In this document: positions 1 to 8,361 of the stretch, piece by piece
How the letters are laid out: the number at the start of each line of letters is the position of its first letter
Position numbering within the stretch: position 1 is the first letter of the stretch
Assembly (NCBI GenBank): GCA_946531495.1
Contig: CAMNAQ010000003.1
Coordinates: forward strand, 1 to 64,000
DNA from: an uncultured Lachnospiraceae bacterium
Lineage (GTDB): Bacteria > Bacillota > Clostridia > Lachnospirales > Lachnospiraceae
Length of the DNA stretch: 64,000 nucleotides
Reading direction: 5' to 3'
Notes under the pieces: generated by a model
Databases searched by the model: none
Told to the model about the DNA's origin: nothing
The model's input: the letters and a program-made list of their open reading frames with translations, nothing else
Position numbers and translations under genes: made by a program

Positions 1-1
1 A

Positions 2-544
2 TTATTATATCCTAGAACTATTACATGTGATTTTTCAGGCGGGATGTACTACTGGCTATTAGTTCTTACACTGATGTTATTTACATATGGATGGTATACA
101 CAGGAAAAGAGAGAATCTCAAATAAGCAAAATAGATAAGAGTCTAGGTGTTGCATCTGTTGTTGTTTTTTGTGGGTCAATCATTATTACAATGGTTATTG
201 TGCTTTTCGTTTCAGATGGAATAACTCCTTTTGGAATGGAATTATCAAAAACAGGTCCTTTTCTGGCAGGATTATTGATGATATCATTCATGCTAAGCAT
301 CGTAATGCTTACCACAGAATTATTGCTGTGGTGGAAAGAAAGATGCAGACTTCATTACGGATTTGTTTTTCAGATCTTAACAGTTTATATTTCCGCCCTT
401 TATGGGGATATGTTACATAACATTTCATCTATGGTTGGTTTTTTAGAAAATTTCACCCTGAGAACTATCATAGTAGTGGCATGTGCATTGGTTGTTATGA
501 TCATTATGAAAACTACTGAGAAAAAGATGACAGGCTTGGAATAA
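2..544 (+). CDS. Hypothetical polytopic membrane protein, probably 5'-truncated by the window edge
   Basis: The reading frame is open to the left edge: codons from position 2 read into the first methionine at 44 without a stop, and no well-spaced ribosome binding site precedes that methionine. The true start is therefore probably outside the window. The visible protein (about 166 residues from 44) has roughly five hydrophobic segments separated by short charged loops, so it sits in the membrane. I see no catalytic or transporter signature and cannot assign a family. It is the first gene of the AT-rich block, runs in the same direction as the following genes, and is separated from them by a terminator-like hairpin. 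Function unknown. Confidence 0.6.
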   Translation, partial: LLYPRTITCDFSGGMYYWLLVLTLMLFTYGWYTQEKRESQISKIDKSLGVASVVVFCGSIIITMVIVLFVSDGITPFGMELSKTGPFLAGLLMISFMLSIVMLTTELLLWWKERCRLHYGFVFQILTVYISALYGDMLHNISSMVGFLENFTLRTIIVVACALVVMIIMKTTEKKMTGLE

Positions 545-608
545 ATAATTAGAAAAAAGAGATTACGGGACGGAAAAGTACTCTGAATTGAAAATGAATT
601 GTTGTTGC

Positions 609-641
609 AGACCGGAATGAGCGATAAGTTCATTCCGGTCT
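609..641. repeat. Perfect 12-bp inverted repeat
   Basis: AGACCGGAATGA and its exact complement flank a 9-base loop. It is followed on the plus strand by A8 rather than T, so it is not a standard intrinsic terminator. It could be an mRNA 3'-end hairpin of the upstream gene. Confidence 0.5.
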
Positions 642-673
642 AAAAAAAATTATAAAGAGAAATTGTTAAGTTG

Positions 674-704
674 AAGAGCTCGGCGGCAAAGTCGAGCTCT
701 TTTT
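674..704 (+). terminator. Intrinsic terminator
   Basis: AAGAGCTCG and CGAGCTCTT form a perfect 9-bp stem around a 10-base loop, followed by T5. It separates the left-edge membrane protein from the sigma-factor operon. Confidence 0.75.
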
Positions 705-804
705 CAACATTCTTGTACATATAGACGGTATAGTATTATGAGCAGACTAAAATTATTTAGATATCTTTTTGAAAAAAGTGTAAGTTTTACCGATATATGT
801 TGTC

Positions 805-810
805 TATAAT
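805..810 (+). promoter_or_regulatory. Candidate -10 element of the sigma/serpin operon
   Basis: TATAAT lies 22 bases before the sigma-factor start codon, in a very AT-rich stretch. No convincing -35 hexamer sits 17 bases upstream, so a non-housekeeping or activated promoter is possible. Confidence 0.35.
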
Positions 811-831
811 ATTGAGGGGAGGTTCCGGAAG

Positions 832-1392
832 ATGAAGGATGAGGAAATAGTAAAGCTATACTGGGTGAGAGATGAGCAGGCAATATCCGAATCATCCGCT
901 AAATATGGTTCCTATTGCATGACCATTGCTTGGAATATATTATCCGATGACGAAGATGCAAAAGAGTGCGTGAATGATACATGGCTTCACGCATGGAATT
1001 CCATGCCTCCGCAAAAGCCTTCTCTTTTGTCTTCATTTTTGGGGAAGATCACAAGGAATCTCTCTATTAACAGATATAAGGAAAAACACCGGGTAAAAAG
1101 AGGTGGAAACAATATTGATCTGATCTTGGAGGAATTGGAAGATGTTGTTTCGGGAAATGAATCTCCAGAAGAAACTATCCTAAAAAGCGAACTGAAAAAA
1201 GAAATGGATAATTTTCTATCGTCACTTCCGGATATTCAAAAATTCATGTTTATCAGAAGATATTGGTATGCAGATTCCATTTCAGATATTGCTAGCCGTT
1301 TTGCTACAACCAATAATAATGTGTCTGTAACGCTTAGCAGGATCCGAAAGGAGCTAAGGTCTCATTTAAGAGGAAGGGGTTATATCATATGA
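832..1392 (+). CDS. ECF-type RNA polymerase sigma factor
   Basis: A 186-residue sigma-70 family protein, usual size for ECF factors. Region 2 spans about residues 5-85 (helices with DDEDAKECVNDTWLHAW, then the ITRNLSINRYKEKHR segment). Region 4 is at about 125-180 and has a helix-turn-helix (ISDIASRFATTNNNVSVTLSRIRKEL). Regions 1 and 3 are absent. GGGGAGG lies 10 bases before the ATG. The last codon overlaps the start of the serpin gene (ATGA), so the two are translationally coupled, as usual for a sigma factor and its membrane-bound regulator. By family knowledge it should direct polymerase to a small regulon, possibly including its own operon of surface proteins. The regulon cannot be read from this window. 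Confidence 0.9.
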   Translation: MKDEEIVKLYWVRDEQAISESSAKYGSYCMTIAWNILSDDEDAKECVNDTWLHAWNSMPPQKPSLLSSFLGKITRNLSINRYKEKHRVKRGGNNIDLILEELEDVVSGNESPEETILKSELKKEMDNFLSSLPDIQKFMFIRRYWYADSISDIASRFATTNNNVSVTLSRIRKELRSHLRGRGYII

Positions 1393-2999
1393 AATCAGAG
1401 GAGCTATTCGAAGTTCTTGGCGATATAAATGAAAATGATATAAAAATAGCGGCAACATTCACTACGAAGAAAAAGCTTTCGAAGGTGAGATTGCTTCCGT
1501 ATGCTTGCGCTGCAGCTGCTCTTCTAATTGTTATTATTAGCATTCCGATGATAATGACATTCAATATTGATGATACAGAACAGACTGGAAATACAACCTC
1601 CGTTATAACCGCTGATCCCGGTATGGTATATGATATCATCCTTGATTCTGGTGATCCATCTGGAAACACTACGGATAATAGCGTTGACACTGATGGTTCG
1701 CCCGTTACGTATGATGATTTTTATCCCAATGATTATACTGTTCCGGAAAACATACGTGTAATAAGAGCTGATATTCCCAATCCATCAGGTACTAATATGA
1801 CCTCCCAGGAATTTTTGAATGGAGAGGCTCATTGGGAATGGTGGTGCGATTATAAAGAATGGTTTTCCGCATCACAGGAGCTGGATCATGATCTTAATGA
1901 TTATTATCTTTCGATGATGGAACAGACTCTTGTGTCAGATGAAAAAAATACCGTATGTTCACCGTTGAATACATTCATTGCCTTTTCTGTGCTCGCAGAG
2001 ATTTCAGATGGGAATACAAGGCAGCAGATACTTGATATGCTCGGAGTCTCTGACATTGAGAATCTCAGGACTATAGTCAGTACCCTGTGGAACAGTAATT
2101 ATATTAATACTCCCGAAATAAAGAGCATATTGGCTAATTCAATATGGCTTAACGAATCCTTGACCTACAATGATGATACATTGAATACTCTAGCAGATAA
2201 ATACTATGCCACATCTTTTATCGGTGATCCCGGAAATACTGATATGAGTGAAGCGCTTCAGAACTGGACAAATCATAATACCGGCGGATTATTGGAGGAA
2301 TCAGTAAAGGAACTTAATCTTGACCCCACAACTGTCATGGCTATTGTTTCGACTATTTATTATAAGGCAATGTGGAGCTTTGAATTTAATGAAGAAGCAA
2401 CTACTCAGGAAATGTTCCATGGAATATGCAGAGATTCCGTTGCGGATATGATGCATACTGACTTGCTTTGCAGCGTATATCGTACAGAAAACTTTACTTC
2501 TCTTGGTCTTCCTTTGACAGACAGCGGATCAATGTATTTTTACCTTCCTAATGATGGTGTAGATATCAATTCCCTGGCTTCTGATCCTTACATCATAAAT
2601 GCAATAGAGCATCATACACTTGAAGAACATTATGATGAACACAGGAAAAACTGTATTGTACATATGTCTGTTCCGAAGTTTAATATTTCCTATAAAACGG
2701 ATCTTCTGGATATGCTGACGGTACTTGGGGTTACGGATTCTCTGGATCCCAAACTCTCGGATTTCACTCCTCTGACCGGGGATGCAGATGAAATATATAT
2801 AAGCAGGGCAGAGCATGCTGCAATGGTAGAAATAGATGAGCATGGAGTGACGGGAGCGGCATACACTGATATTATGCTCGAAGGAGGAGCACCGGAGATA
2901 GAAGATGAAATTGATTTTATTTTGGATCGTCCTTTCATGTTCATCATTACAGGCTATGACGGATCGATACTCTTTTCGGGGATTGTAAGAAATATATGA
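1389..2999 (+). CDS. Membrane-anchored serpin with anti-sigma-like cytoplasmic N-terminus
   Basis: A 536-residue protein. Residues 1-34 are a short cytoplasmic segment starting MKSEELFEVLGDINENDI, which resembles the N-termini of regulator proteins found after ECF sigma factors in Lachnospiraceae and Ruminococcaceae (my recollection of the family). One membrane helix follows (about 35-58), then an acidic low-complexity linker to about 165, then a complete serpin domain (about 168-536). Serpin marks are CSPLNTFIAFSVLAEIS near the start, a hinge-like HGVTGAAYTD at about 485-494, and the C-terminal signature DRPFMFII. Inhibitory serpins trap proteases when the reactive loop is cut, so the loop after the hinge would be the bait outside the cell. 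It overlaps the sigma gene by 4 bases and the next gene by 4 bases. An inhibitor, a protease sensor, or both are possible. Confidence 0.85.
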   Translation: MKSEELFEVLGDINENDIKIAATFTTKKKLSKVRLLPYACAAAALLIVIISIPMIMTFNIDDTEQTGNTTSVITADPGMVYDIILDSGDPSGNTTDNSVDTDGSPVTYDDFYPNDYTVPENIRVIRADIPNPSGTNMTSQEFLNGEAHWEWWCDYKEWFSASQELDHDLNDYYLSMMEQTLVSDEKNTVCSPLNTFIAFSVLAEISDGNTRQQILDMLGVSDIENLRTIVSTLWNSNYINTPEIKSILANSIWLNESLTYNDDTLNTLADKYYATSFIGDPGNTDMSEALQNWTNHNTGGLLEESVKELNLDPTTVMAIVSTIYYKAMWSFEFNEEATTQEMFHGICRDSVADMMHTDLLCSVYRTENFTSLGLPLTDSGSMYFYLPNDGVDINSLASDPYIINAIEHHTLEEHYDEHRKNCIVHMSVPKFNISYKTDLLDMLTVLGVTDSLDPKLSDFTPLTGDADEIYISRAEHAAMVEIDEHGVTGAAYTDIMLEGGAPEIEDEIDFILDRPFMFIITGYDGSILFSGIVRNI

Positions 3000-3238
3000 A
3001 TAACTCTGATAACGATGGAATGCATTTTCATACGGATAATCCTCGTAAGATAAGCTGTTTCAAGATAATCTGGCTTATGGTTAAGCTGGTTGTTGTTATT
3101 GCAATCTTTTTGATCAAATTTAAGACATTTTCTGTAGAAAGGTCTTATGAAAGAATCTGGAAGATCAAATTTGCAAATTGTGTTGTGTTGTCAGAAGACC
3201 ATAAATCGGCGCTGTTCAGTGATGATAAGTACAGATGA
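2996..3238 (+). CDS. Small single-pass membrane protein, possibly the 5' part of an interrupted gene
   Basis: This 80-residue product overlaps the serpin gene by ATGA and is therefore translationally coupled. It has a hydrophilic N-terminus, one membrane helix at about residues 23-42 and a short outer tail. It ends at TGA (3236-3238). Translation of the same frame beyond this stop gives sensible protein (YTVFEGNKLMRRLQ) and runs without interruption into the next short gene, ending at 3475. The simplest reading is one gene of about 159 codons with a nonsense codon, by mutation or sequencing error. No family recognised. Confidence 0.55.
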   Translation: MNNSDNDGMHFHTDNPRKISCFKIIWLMVKLVVVIAIFLIKFKTFSVERSYERIWKIKFANCVVLSEDHKSALFSDDKYR

Positions 3239-3265
3239 TATACTGTCTTTGAGGGCAATAAGCTC

Positions 3266-3475
3266 ATGAGACGCTTGCAGGTATATAATAACTATCAGAA
3301 TGAATTTGATGATACTTGTGAAGCGGTGATGGCTCATTTCGGAAATGAAATTGCAGAACGTCCGGATTTTGATGGTGAACTGACTTGTTTATCAATGATT
3401 AAAGGTGACAAAGAACTGATCATGCTATACAGTCACAATGAACATCGCTTATATTGTTTTGTTTATCCTGTGTAA
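3266..3475 (+). CDS. Short hypothetical protein, same frame as the preceding gene
   Basis: The 69-residue sequence is hydrophilic and has no recognised domain. It has no good ribosome binding site before its ATG and lies in exactly the same frame as the preceding small membrane protein, separated by one TGA and 9 further codons. It may therefore be the outer domain of that protein (single membrane helix plus about 80 external residues) rather than an independent gene. Function unknown. Confidence 0.4.
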   Translation: MRRLQVYNNYQNEFDDTCEAVMAHFGNEIAERPDFDGELTCLSMIKGDKELIMLYSHNEHRLYCFVYPV

Positions 3476-3508
3476 GGCAATCTGAAACTACGAAAAGAGG
3501 AGACCCTT

Positions 3509-4630
3509 ATGATGAAAAAGATATTCACAGCAATTTTGCTGATGTGTTTTTTATCTTTGTTTGGATGCACAGCATATTCGAGTGAAAAACCGACTGAATT
3601 ACAGCCTGCTTTGCCGGCCTGCGTATATTATAATGGGAATCTTTATTCTCATGTAGGGGATGTGATTTATTATCTGCCTGAAAAAGCAGAGTTGATTGGA
3701 GAAACCAATAATGTCGGTTCGGATATGAAAAGTGATTTAGATAGCACCGTCAATGGATATGTTTATACTATTCCCGATAACTCAACAGAATTGCTTTTTC
3801 AGTGGAAAGAATGGGACGAACAGGTTGACGGAAAGGAACCTTTTTTGGTTCTTCATAGCTCATCCGAAAATGAAAGCGTCAGTACAGGATTATTTGCTTC
3901 TGCAACACCGAGTAAAAGCGTGATTTCAATGTCTTATTATGATGGAACTGAGGGGGTAAACGGTTTTTTTAGTGATCAGGCAGAGGAAGAGAATGTTGTA
4001 CTTTCATTAAACACAGTTGAAACTTTTTTAGTGATGGATTGGACTCCTGATCTTATTACTTATCCGGCGTATGGATTTATGATCGGATCTGAGGACGGGA
4101 ATGGTTATCGGGCCTTTTGGTCGAATGGTTACCTTGTGATGAGAGACGGCAAAGTATATCTGTTCGATTATGACTTCGGAAAGATTTGGGAAGAACATAC
4201 GTGGCGTGATGAGCACCAATTGGTGGCATTGGCGGATATGCCCTGTGGTTGTTATCTGGCACGGAATGAAAGTGGATGGATTGCTTCTAATATGCATCTA
4301 TCTGATGATGTTGACAGCCCGGAGAATATTTCGATTACTTGTATTGAATGGACCGATGAAAAAATCGTTTATGAACTTGAAAACACCGGTTCGGAGGATT
4401 GGCAGTATGGTTCTTATTATTCATTAGAAGTACTACTGGACGGAAATTGGTACAAGGTTCCTATGAATTGTGATTATAATTATGGGTTTACCGATGAATG
4501 TAGGGTTCTCAAGGCTGGAGAAACAAAGCGGGTAACGGTTTCTTTGACCGGAGCAAGCCCTTATTCAAACTTGCCGGAGGGACATTATAGACTTGTTACA
4601 TACGGAGCCATATTGGAAGTCGATGTATGA
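3509..4630 (+). CDS. Lipoprotein with C-terminal Ig-like (Big_14-type) domain
   Basis: A 373-residue secreted lipoprotein. The signal peptide ends in a lipobox (SLFGC, Cys20). The C-terminal ~100 residues (ISITCIEWTDEKIVYELENT to the end) look like the bacterial immunoglobulin-like domain I know as Big_14, with the strand pattern ending LPEGHYRLVTYGAILEVDV. The middle has no recognised domain. GAGGAG precedes the ATG by 7 bases. It is co-directional with the sigma/serpin genes with only short gaps, so it is probably part of the same transcript and displayed on the outer face of the membrane. Its signal peptide is nearly identical to that of the next gene, which suggests duplication of the secretion module. 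Ligand unknown. Confidence 0.75.
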   Translation: MMKKIFTAILLMCFLSLFGCTAYSSEKPTELQPALPACVYYNGNLYSHVGDVIYYLPEKAELIGETNNVGSDMKSDLDSTVNGYVYTIPDNSTELLFQWKEWDEQVDGKEPFLVLHSSSENESVSTGLFASATPSKSVISMSYYDGTEGVNGFFSDQAEEENVVLSLNTVETFLVMDWTPDLITYPAYGFMIGSEDGNGYRAFWSNGYLVMRDGKVYLFDYDFGKIWEEHTWRDEHQLVALADMPCGCYLARNESGWIASNMHLSDDVDSPENISITCIEWTDEKIVYELENTGSEDWQYGSYYSLEVLLDGNWYKVPMNCDYNYGFTDECRVLKAGETKRVTVSLTGASPYSNLPEGHYRLVTYGAILEVDV

Positions 4631-4662
4631 TTTCTCAAAACAGAGAAAGGAACACGAAATAT

Positions 4663-6393
4663 ATGAAAAAGATTCTTACAGCAATCATACTTATATGTTT
4701 TTTGTCTCTGTTTGGGTGCGCAAATACTCAGGATGAAGTCGTTTTTGGACCGACATTGCCCGGGGCCGATGAGATATATCCGACCATTCTCGTTGATGGT
4801 GATTGCTATCAATGGAGAAGAGGGCGCGCGGTAATGAATGAAGATGTGGTTAATCATGCTAACTATGATCCGGAAATTTTTCTGAAGGATATGGTTTCGT
4901 ATGGAGAGATAATAAAGGAAAGTGGTGATCATCCGGAACATGATCGAGGATTGGTCTGTGTATTTGATGCATCAGGGACGGTTTATCTTGATCCTTATGA
5001 TGAAAATGTAGTTTATCTATGGCTTACCACGGATTGGTTTGAAGACGGAGTTATAGCATTTGACAAGGTAAATTCATCCGATGAGAACAAGGAAGATGTA
5101 AAAGAAAATGACTTGTATCTGGAAAATGATCCTCCAAGGGTAACAGGCTTAGCTCTTAATGGTTATACAGGGTATATGGATGAATTTTACACGTATACTA
5201 ATGAGTTTTCCGAATGTGATTATGATGGAGACGGTAAAACAGACAGATTATACAGGATAGATGATGTAGCCTATAACATGTCGGAATATCGTATAGATTT
5301 TGGGAACGGCGATAAGCTCTATAGCGGAAATGTATCCGGAACAGCATATCCGCATGTATATCCGGTTGATCTGGATAAAGACGGCGATAACGATATGGTT
5401 CTGACTTATACTGTTGAACCTGCAGACAGGGAGCCTTTTACATGGTGCGAAATATATAGCTGTGACAAACCCCATCACATCTATATGAAAGATGATTCTG
5501 TTTTTCGTTCTATTGGCGGAATATCTCACCTGCCGGTCAAACTTCAAAGGATTTCTTCCCGTGAAGCTTCATTTACTGTTGTTGATACGGATTATTCAGG
5601 TTTTGTGGTTCTGGACAGATATTATGATCGATATGATAATGATATGCTCGATCAGTTTTGGGAGATGGTTGAATCCAATGGTAACGTTATAGATTCAATG
5701 GTTGTTTTTGCGGAAGTTAAATATGGAGATGAGCCCTGTATTCACTGTTACGCGGATATTGTTAATGGCGGATGGCATTATCTTGTGTTTGATATTGTAT
5801 TTGAAGATGGAGAATATCGAATTAAAAATATAAATAAATGTTTTGATCCGTTCAGTATTGAATTTTCAGATTCTTATGTTCCCGGAATAATTCCCACACA
5901 TGTTCCTTCGGATGTGATGCTTGAAAAAGTACAGATTTCTTCTGATAAACCTTATGAAGGAATGATCACAAGCATATGTGATTTTGATGAAGACGGAAGA
6001 AACGAGAAGGTTGTGGTTGATTACAGGGATATCCTGGCAGAAGGGAGTGCGGTTCCGGGAAGAATAGCGGTATATGATACCGATGATAATATCCTTTGGA
6101 CTGATATGTTCGCGTTGGCATATGCGGGATGGTGCAGGTTCTATATTGCCGAGATTGATAATTTACCATGTTTAATAAGGTATTTCCCTCCTGTTGAAAG
6201 GCAGGGGAGCTGGGAATGTGCACTTTGGGTATACACCCTGAATTCCCACAATGAATTTATCGTATCAGAACAGATAAGTTGCGATGGAACCAAAGAAAGT
6301 ACAGAGGAATGTAAAAGCATAGCTGAGCGATACCTTGAACATGCTATAATGCTGGTTTCTACTACAGATTCAGAACTGAAGGTGTATAAATAA
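4663..6393 (+). CDS. Lipoprotein with calcium-loop-like (FG-GAP/VCBS or EF-hand-like) repeats
   Basis: The start at 4663 (MKKILTAIILICFLSLFGC) is preferred over the in-frame ATG at 4627, because it gives a clean signal peptide with lipobox Cys19 and AAAGG just upstream. The product is about 576 residues. Three Asp-rich loops, DYDGDGKTD, DLDKDGDND and DFDEDGRNE, match the DxDxDG calcium-binding loops of FG-GAP/VCBS or dockerin-like repeats, so a beta-propeller-like surface domain is plausible. No catalytic motif is visible. It follows the Big_14-type lipoprotein closely and shares almost the same signal peptide with it. An outer-surface binding or adhesion role is inference. Confidence 0.7.
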   Translation: MKKILTAIILICFLSLFGCANTQDEVVFGPTLPGADEIYPTILVDGDCYQWRRGRAVMNEDVVNHANYDPEIFLKDMVSYGEIIKESGDHPEHDRGLVCVFDASGTVYLDPYDENVVYLWLTTDWFEDGVIAFDKVNSSDENKEDVKENDLYLENDPPRVTGLALNGYTGYMDEFYTYTNEFSECDYDGDGKTDRLYRIDDVAYNMSEYRIDFGNGDKLYSGNVSGTAYPHVYPVDLDKDGDNDMVLTYTVEPADREPFTWCEIYSCDKPHHIYMKDDSVFRSIGGISHLPVKLQRISSREASFTVVDTDYSGFVVLDRYYDRYDNDMLDQFWEMVESNGNVIDSMVVFAEVKYGDEPCIHCYADIVNGGWHYLVFDIVFEDGEYRIKNINKCFDPFSIEFSDSYVPGIIPTHVPSDVMLEKVQISSDKPYEGMITSICDFDEDGRNEKVVVDYRDILAEGSAVPGRIAVYDTDDNILWTDMFALAYAGWCRFYIAEIDNLPCLIRYFPPVERQGSWECALWVYTLNSHNEFIVSEQISCDGTKESTEECKSIAERYLEHAIMLVSTTDSELKVYK

Positions 6394-6403
6394 AGGGGAG
6401 GAC

Positions 6404-7486
6404 ATGATGAGAAAAATGTATTGGGCAATGTCCGTTATAGCAGCTTTTTTGATGCTTATTATTTCGGGATGCGGAAGTAATGTTTCAAATACCGGAGAGG
6501 AGATTAGCGTTGCCCTTTCTGTAGAGAATAATGATCCGGATGATAAATATTTAAACTACCTTCAAGAGTGTATTGCTGAAGTGATCGTTCAAAGTACCGG
6601 ATGTTCATCTGCTTATTCCGATATTGAGATGGCAGAGGATGGGACGATAGCAAAGGTTGAGATTCATTCCGGTGAATATGCTTTTTCTGAAACGGAAAAA
6701 GATTCTATAGTTCAGTATATAGAAAAACTTGATGGAAACCAGAATGTTGAAGTTATATTTGGCAACGAATCACAAGAGTTTTCTGAGGTTCGATTTATAG
6801 AAGAAAAAACTGATGAAGAAGAGTCTTTTTACAGGGTTGAAGCAGATCTCCCAGGTACAAATTTTTCTGTTATATCGGAATCTCTTTCTGACATGATCGA
6901 ACAGGAATGGAGCAGATGGGATAATATGACTTCTGAACAGCGTATGTTTTCAAGCAGCATACCCGGAATGGTTTCTTTTGGCAGTGAAACCTGGACTGAG
7001 TGTGAGGAGACCATCGGGCTAACGGTATATAATCCTCTTGAAGGATTTGACTGGCTTGAAAAGGTTGGGTACTTTGGTATGGAAGTTCCTGATATATCTC
7101 ATGTTCAGGCAATAGCAAATGCCTCTTCACAGATAAATGGCCGGGAGTTGAATGAAATAACTATCACATCCGGTTATAATAGCGAAGGAATTCGAATTAC
7201 ATTAATGGCAGTGGTTTCATCAAGGGATGATATATATACAACAGGTAGTAGATACAGTGGAATGGCAACGTATGATCACAAAACTGTTTTTACTGGGTCG
7301 GGCATACCTGTACTGGTTGTGATCACTGACGGACAGAATAATCTTGGTTATTATACTGGGGATTATTATTTTCCTATAGCCTATTGGGTAAGAGACAATG
7401 TCTTCTATACACTGCGTGTGACAGGAGATAAATCAGAGGAAAAAGAGATTCAGGAATTATTTGATAGAATTATATCGGAAATCTGA
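6404..7486 (+). CDS. Hypothetical lipoprotein, last gene of the sigma/serpin operon
   Basis: A 360-residue protein with a signal peptide and lipobox (ISGC, Cys23). GGGGAGG lies 3 bases before the ATG; a second ATG follows immediately. The mature part is acidic with alternating predicted strands and no transmembrane segment or recognised domain. It lies 10 bases after the previous lipoprotein and is followed by a strong terminator, so it closes the operon that begins with the ECF sigma factor. Function unknown. The context suggests a cell-surface product controlled by that sigma factor. Confidence 0.7.
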   Translation: MMRKMYWAMSVIAAFLMLIISGCGSNVSNTGEEISVALSVENNDPDDKYLNYLQECIAEVIVQSTGCSSAYSDIEMAEDGTIAKVEIHSGEYAFSETEKDSIVQYIEKLDGNQNVEVIFGNESQEFSEVRFIEEKTDEEESFYRVEADLPGTNFSVISESLSDMIEQEWSRWDNMTSEQRMFSSSIPGMVSFGSETWTECEETIGLTVYNPLEGFDWLEKVGYFGMEVPDISHVQAIANASSQINGRELNEITITSGYNSEGIRITLMAVVSSRDDIYTTGSRYSGMATYDHKTVFTGSGIPVLVVITDGQNNLGYYTGDYYFPIAYWVRDNVFYTLRVTGDKSEEKEIQELFDRIISEI

Positions 7487-7514
7487 TAAGGAAGTCTATT
7501 TTTTGATTATAGTA

Positions 7515-7554
7515 AGTTGCCTGTGGCTATATGATGTCACGGGCAACTTTTTTT
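7515..7554 (+). terminator. Intrinsic terminator after the lipoprotein operon
   Basis: AGTTGCCTGTG pairs with CACGGGCAACT (one G-T pair), followed by T7. It separates the lipoprotein operon from the two-component genes. Confidence 0.85.
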
Positions 7555-7677
7555 ATGTATATATCATATGTGATCTTCGTAGCGGGTTTCCATAATTTCA
7601 GAATTTATTTCAGGATTAATACTTTCAAATTACATATACATGTTATTGTCATATCAGAAGATAATTGGAGGTCGTAT

Positions 7678-8361
7678 ATGGTTGAGATTCTGCTTATTGA
7701 AGACGATACTAAGATATCCGAGAGTATCCGGGAATATCTCACAAATATCGAAAATGGTGAATGGAGAATACATATATCTGATAATGGTGAGGATGGCTTG
7801 AACTTAGCTTCACAAGCTCTATTTTCACTTATACTTCTTGATATTGGATTGCCAAAGCGAGACGGATTTGAAATATGCAAACGTCTTAGGAAACGAGGCA
7901 TACAGACTCCTGTGATATTCATCACTGCTAGGTATTCTGAAAGCGATGTGCTTAAGGGATATGAATGCGGTGGAGATGATTATCTTATAAAACCTTTTTC
8001 CTTGGCGCAACTTGCTGCTAAGATACGGGTCTTCTTGAAACGATATGGTGAAAACAGACCTGTTACAGTTTCTTTTATGAATCTTACAGCTGACCGCAGA
8101 GAGAAAAAATTATATCTGAATGATGAGGAAATTGCATTATACCCGAAAGAATTTGATATTCTTGTATATCTTATGGAGCATCCTGAACGTCTTGTCTCCA
8201 AAGATGAGCTTATTACGAGAGTGTGGGGAGATGAAAGCGATGTCATTGCAAGAAACCTGGATAATCCAATAAAAAACATTAGAAAACAGATTGAAAAATC
8301 TGATGTAATGATCGTTACGTATCGTGGATATGGTTATCGAATGGAGTCAAAGAATGATTAG
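7678..8361 (+). CDS. OmpR-family response regulator
   Basis: The start at 7678 (MVEILLIEDD) has TTGGAGG upstream; the longer in-frame ATG at 7531 lies inside the preceding terminator and is rejected. The 227-residue protein has a receiver domain with acidic pocket (EDD, residues 8-10), phospho-acceptor D55 in LLDIGLP and the conserved Lys in YLIKPF. A winged-helix OmpR/PhoB DNA-binding domain follows (about 130-225: YPKEFDILVYLMEHPERLVSKDEL, YRGYGYRM). It overlaps the histidine kinase start, so the two form an operon. It should bind DNA when phosphorylated by that kinase. Target genes are not evident, though the downstream small membrane protein is a candidate partner. Confidence 0.93.
   Translation: MVEILLIEDDTKISESIREYLTNIENGEWRIHISDNGEDGLNLASQALFSLILLDIGLPKRDGFEICKRLRKRGIQTPVIFITARYSESDVLKGYECGGDDYLIKPFSLAQLAAKIRVFLKRYGENRPVTVSFMNLTADRREKKLYLNDEEIALYPKEFDILVYLMEHPERLVSKDELITRVWGDESDVIARNLDNPIKNIRKQIEKSDVMIVTYRGYGYRMESKND

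Noticed and set aside
609-641. Terminator of the left-edge membrane protein
   Set aside because: The stem is perfect, but it is followed by A8 on the plus strand; the hairpin at 674-704 with T5 is the better terminator.
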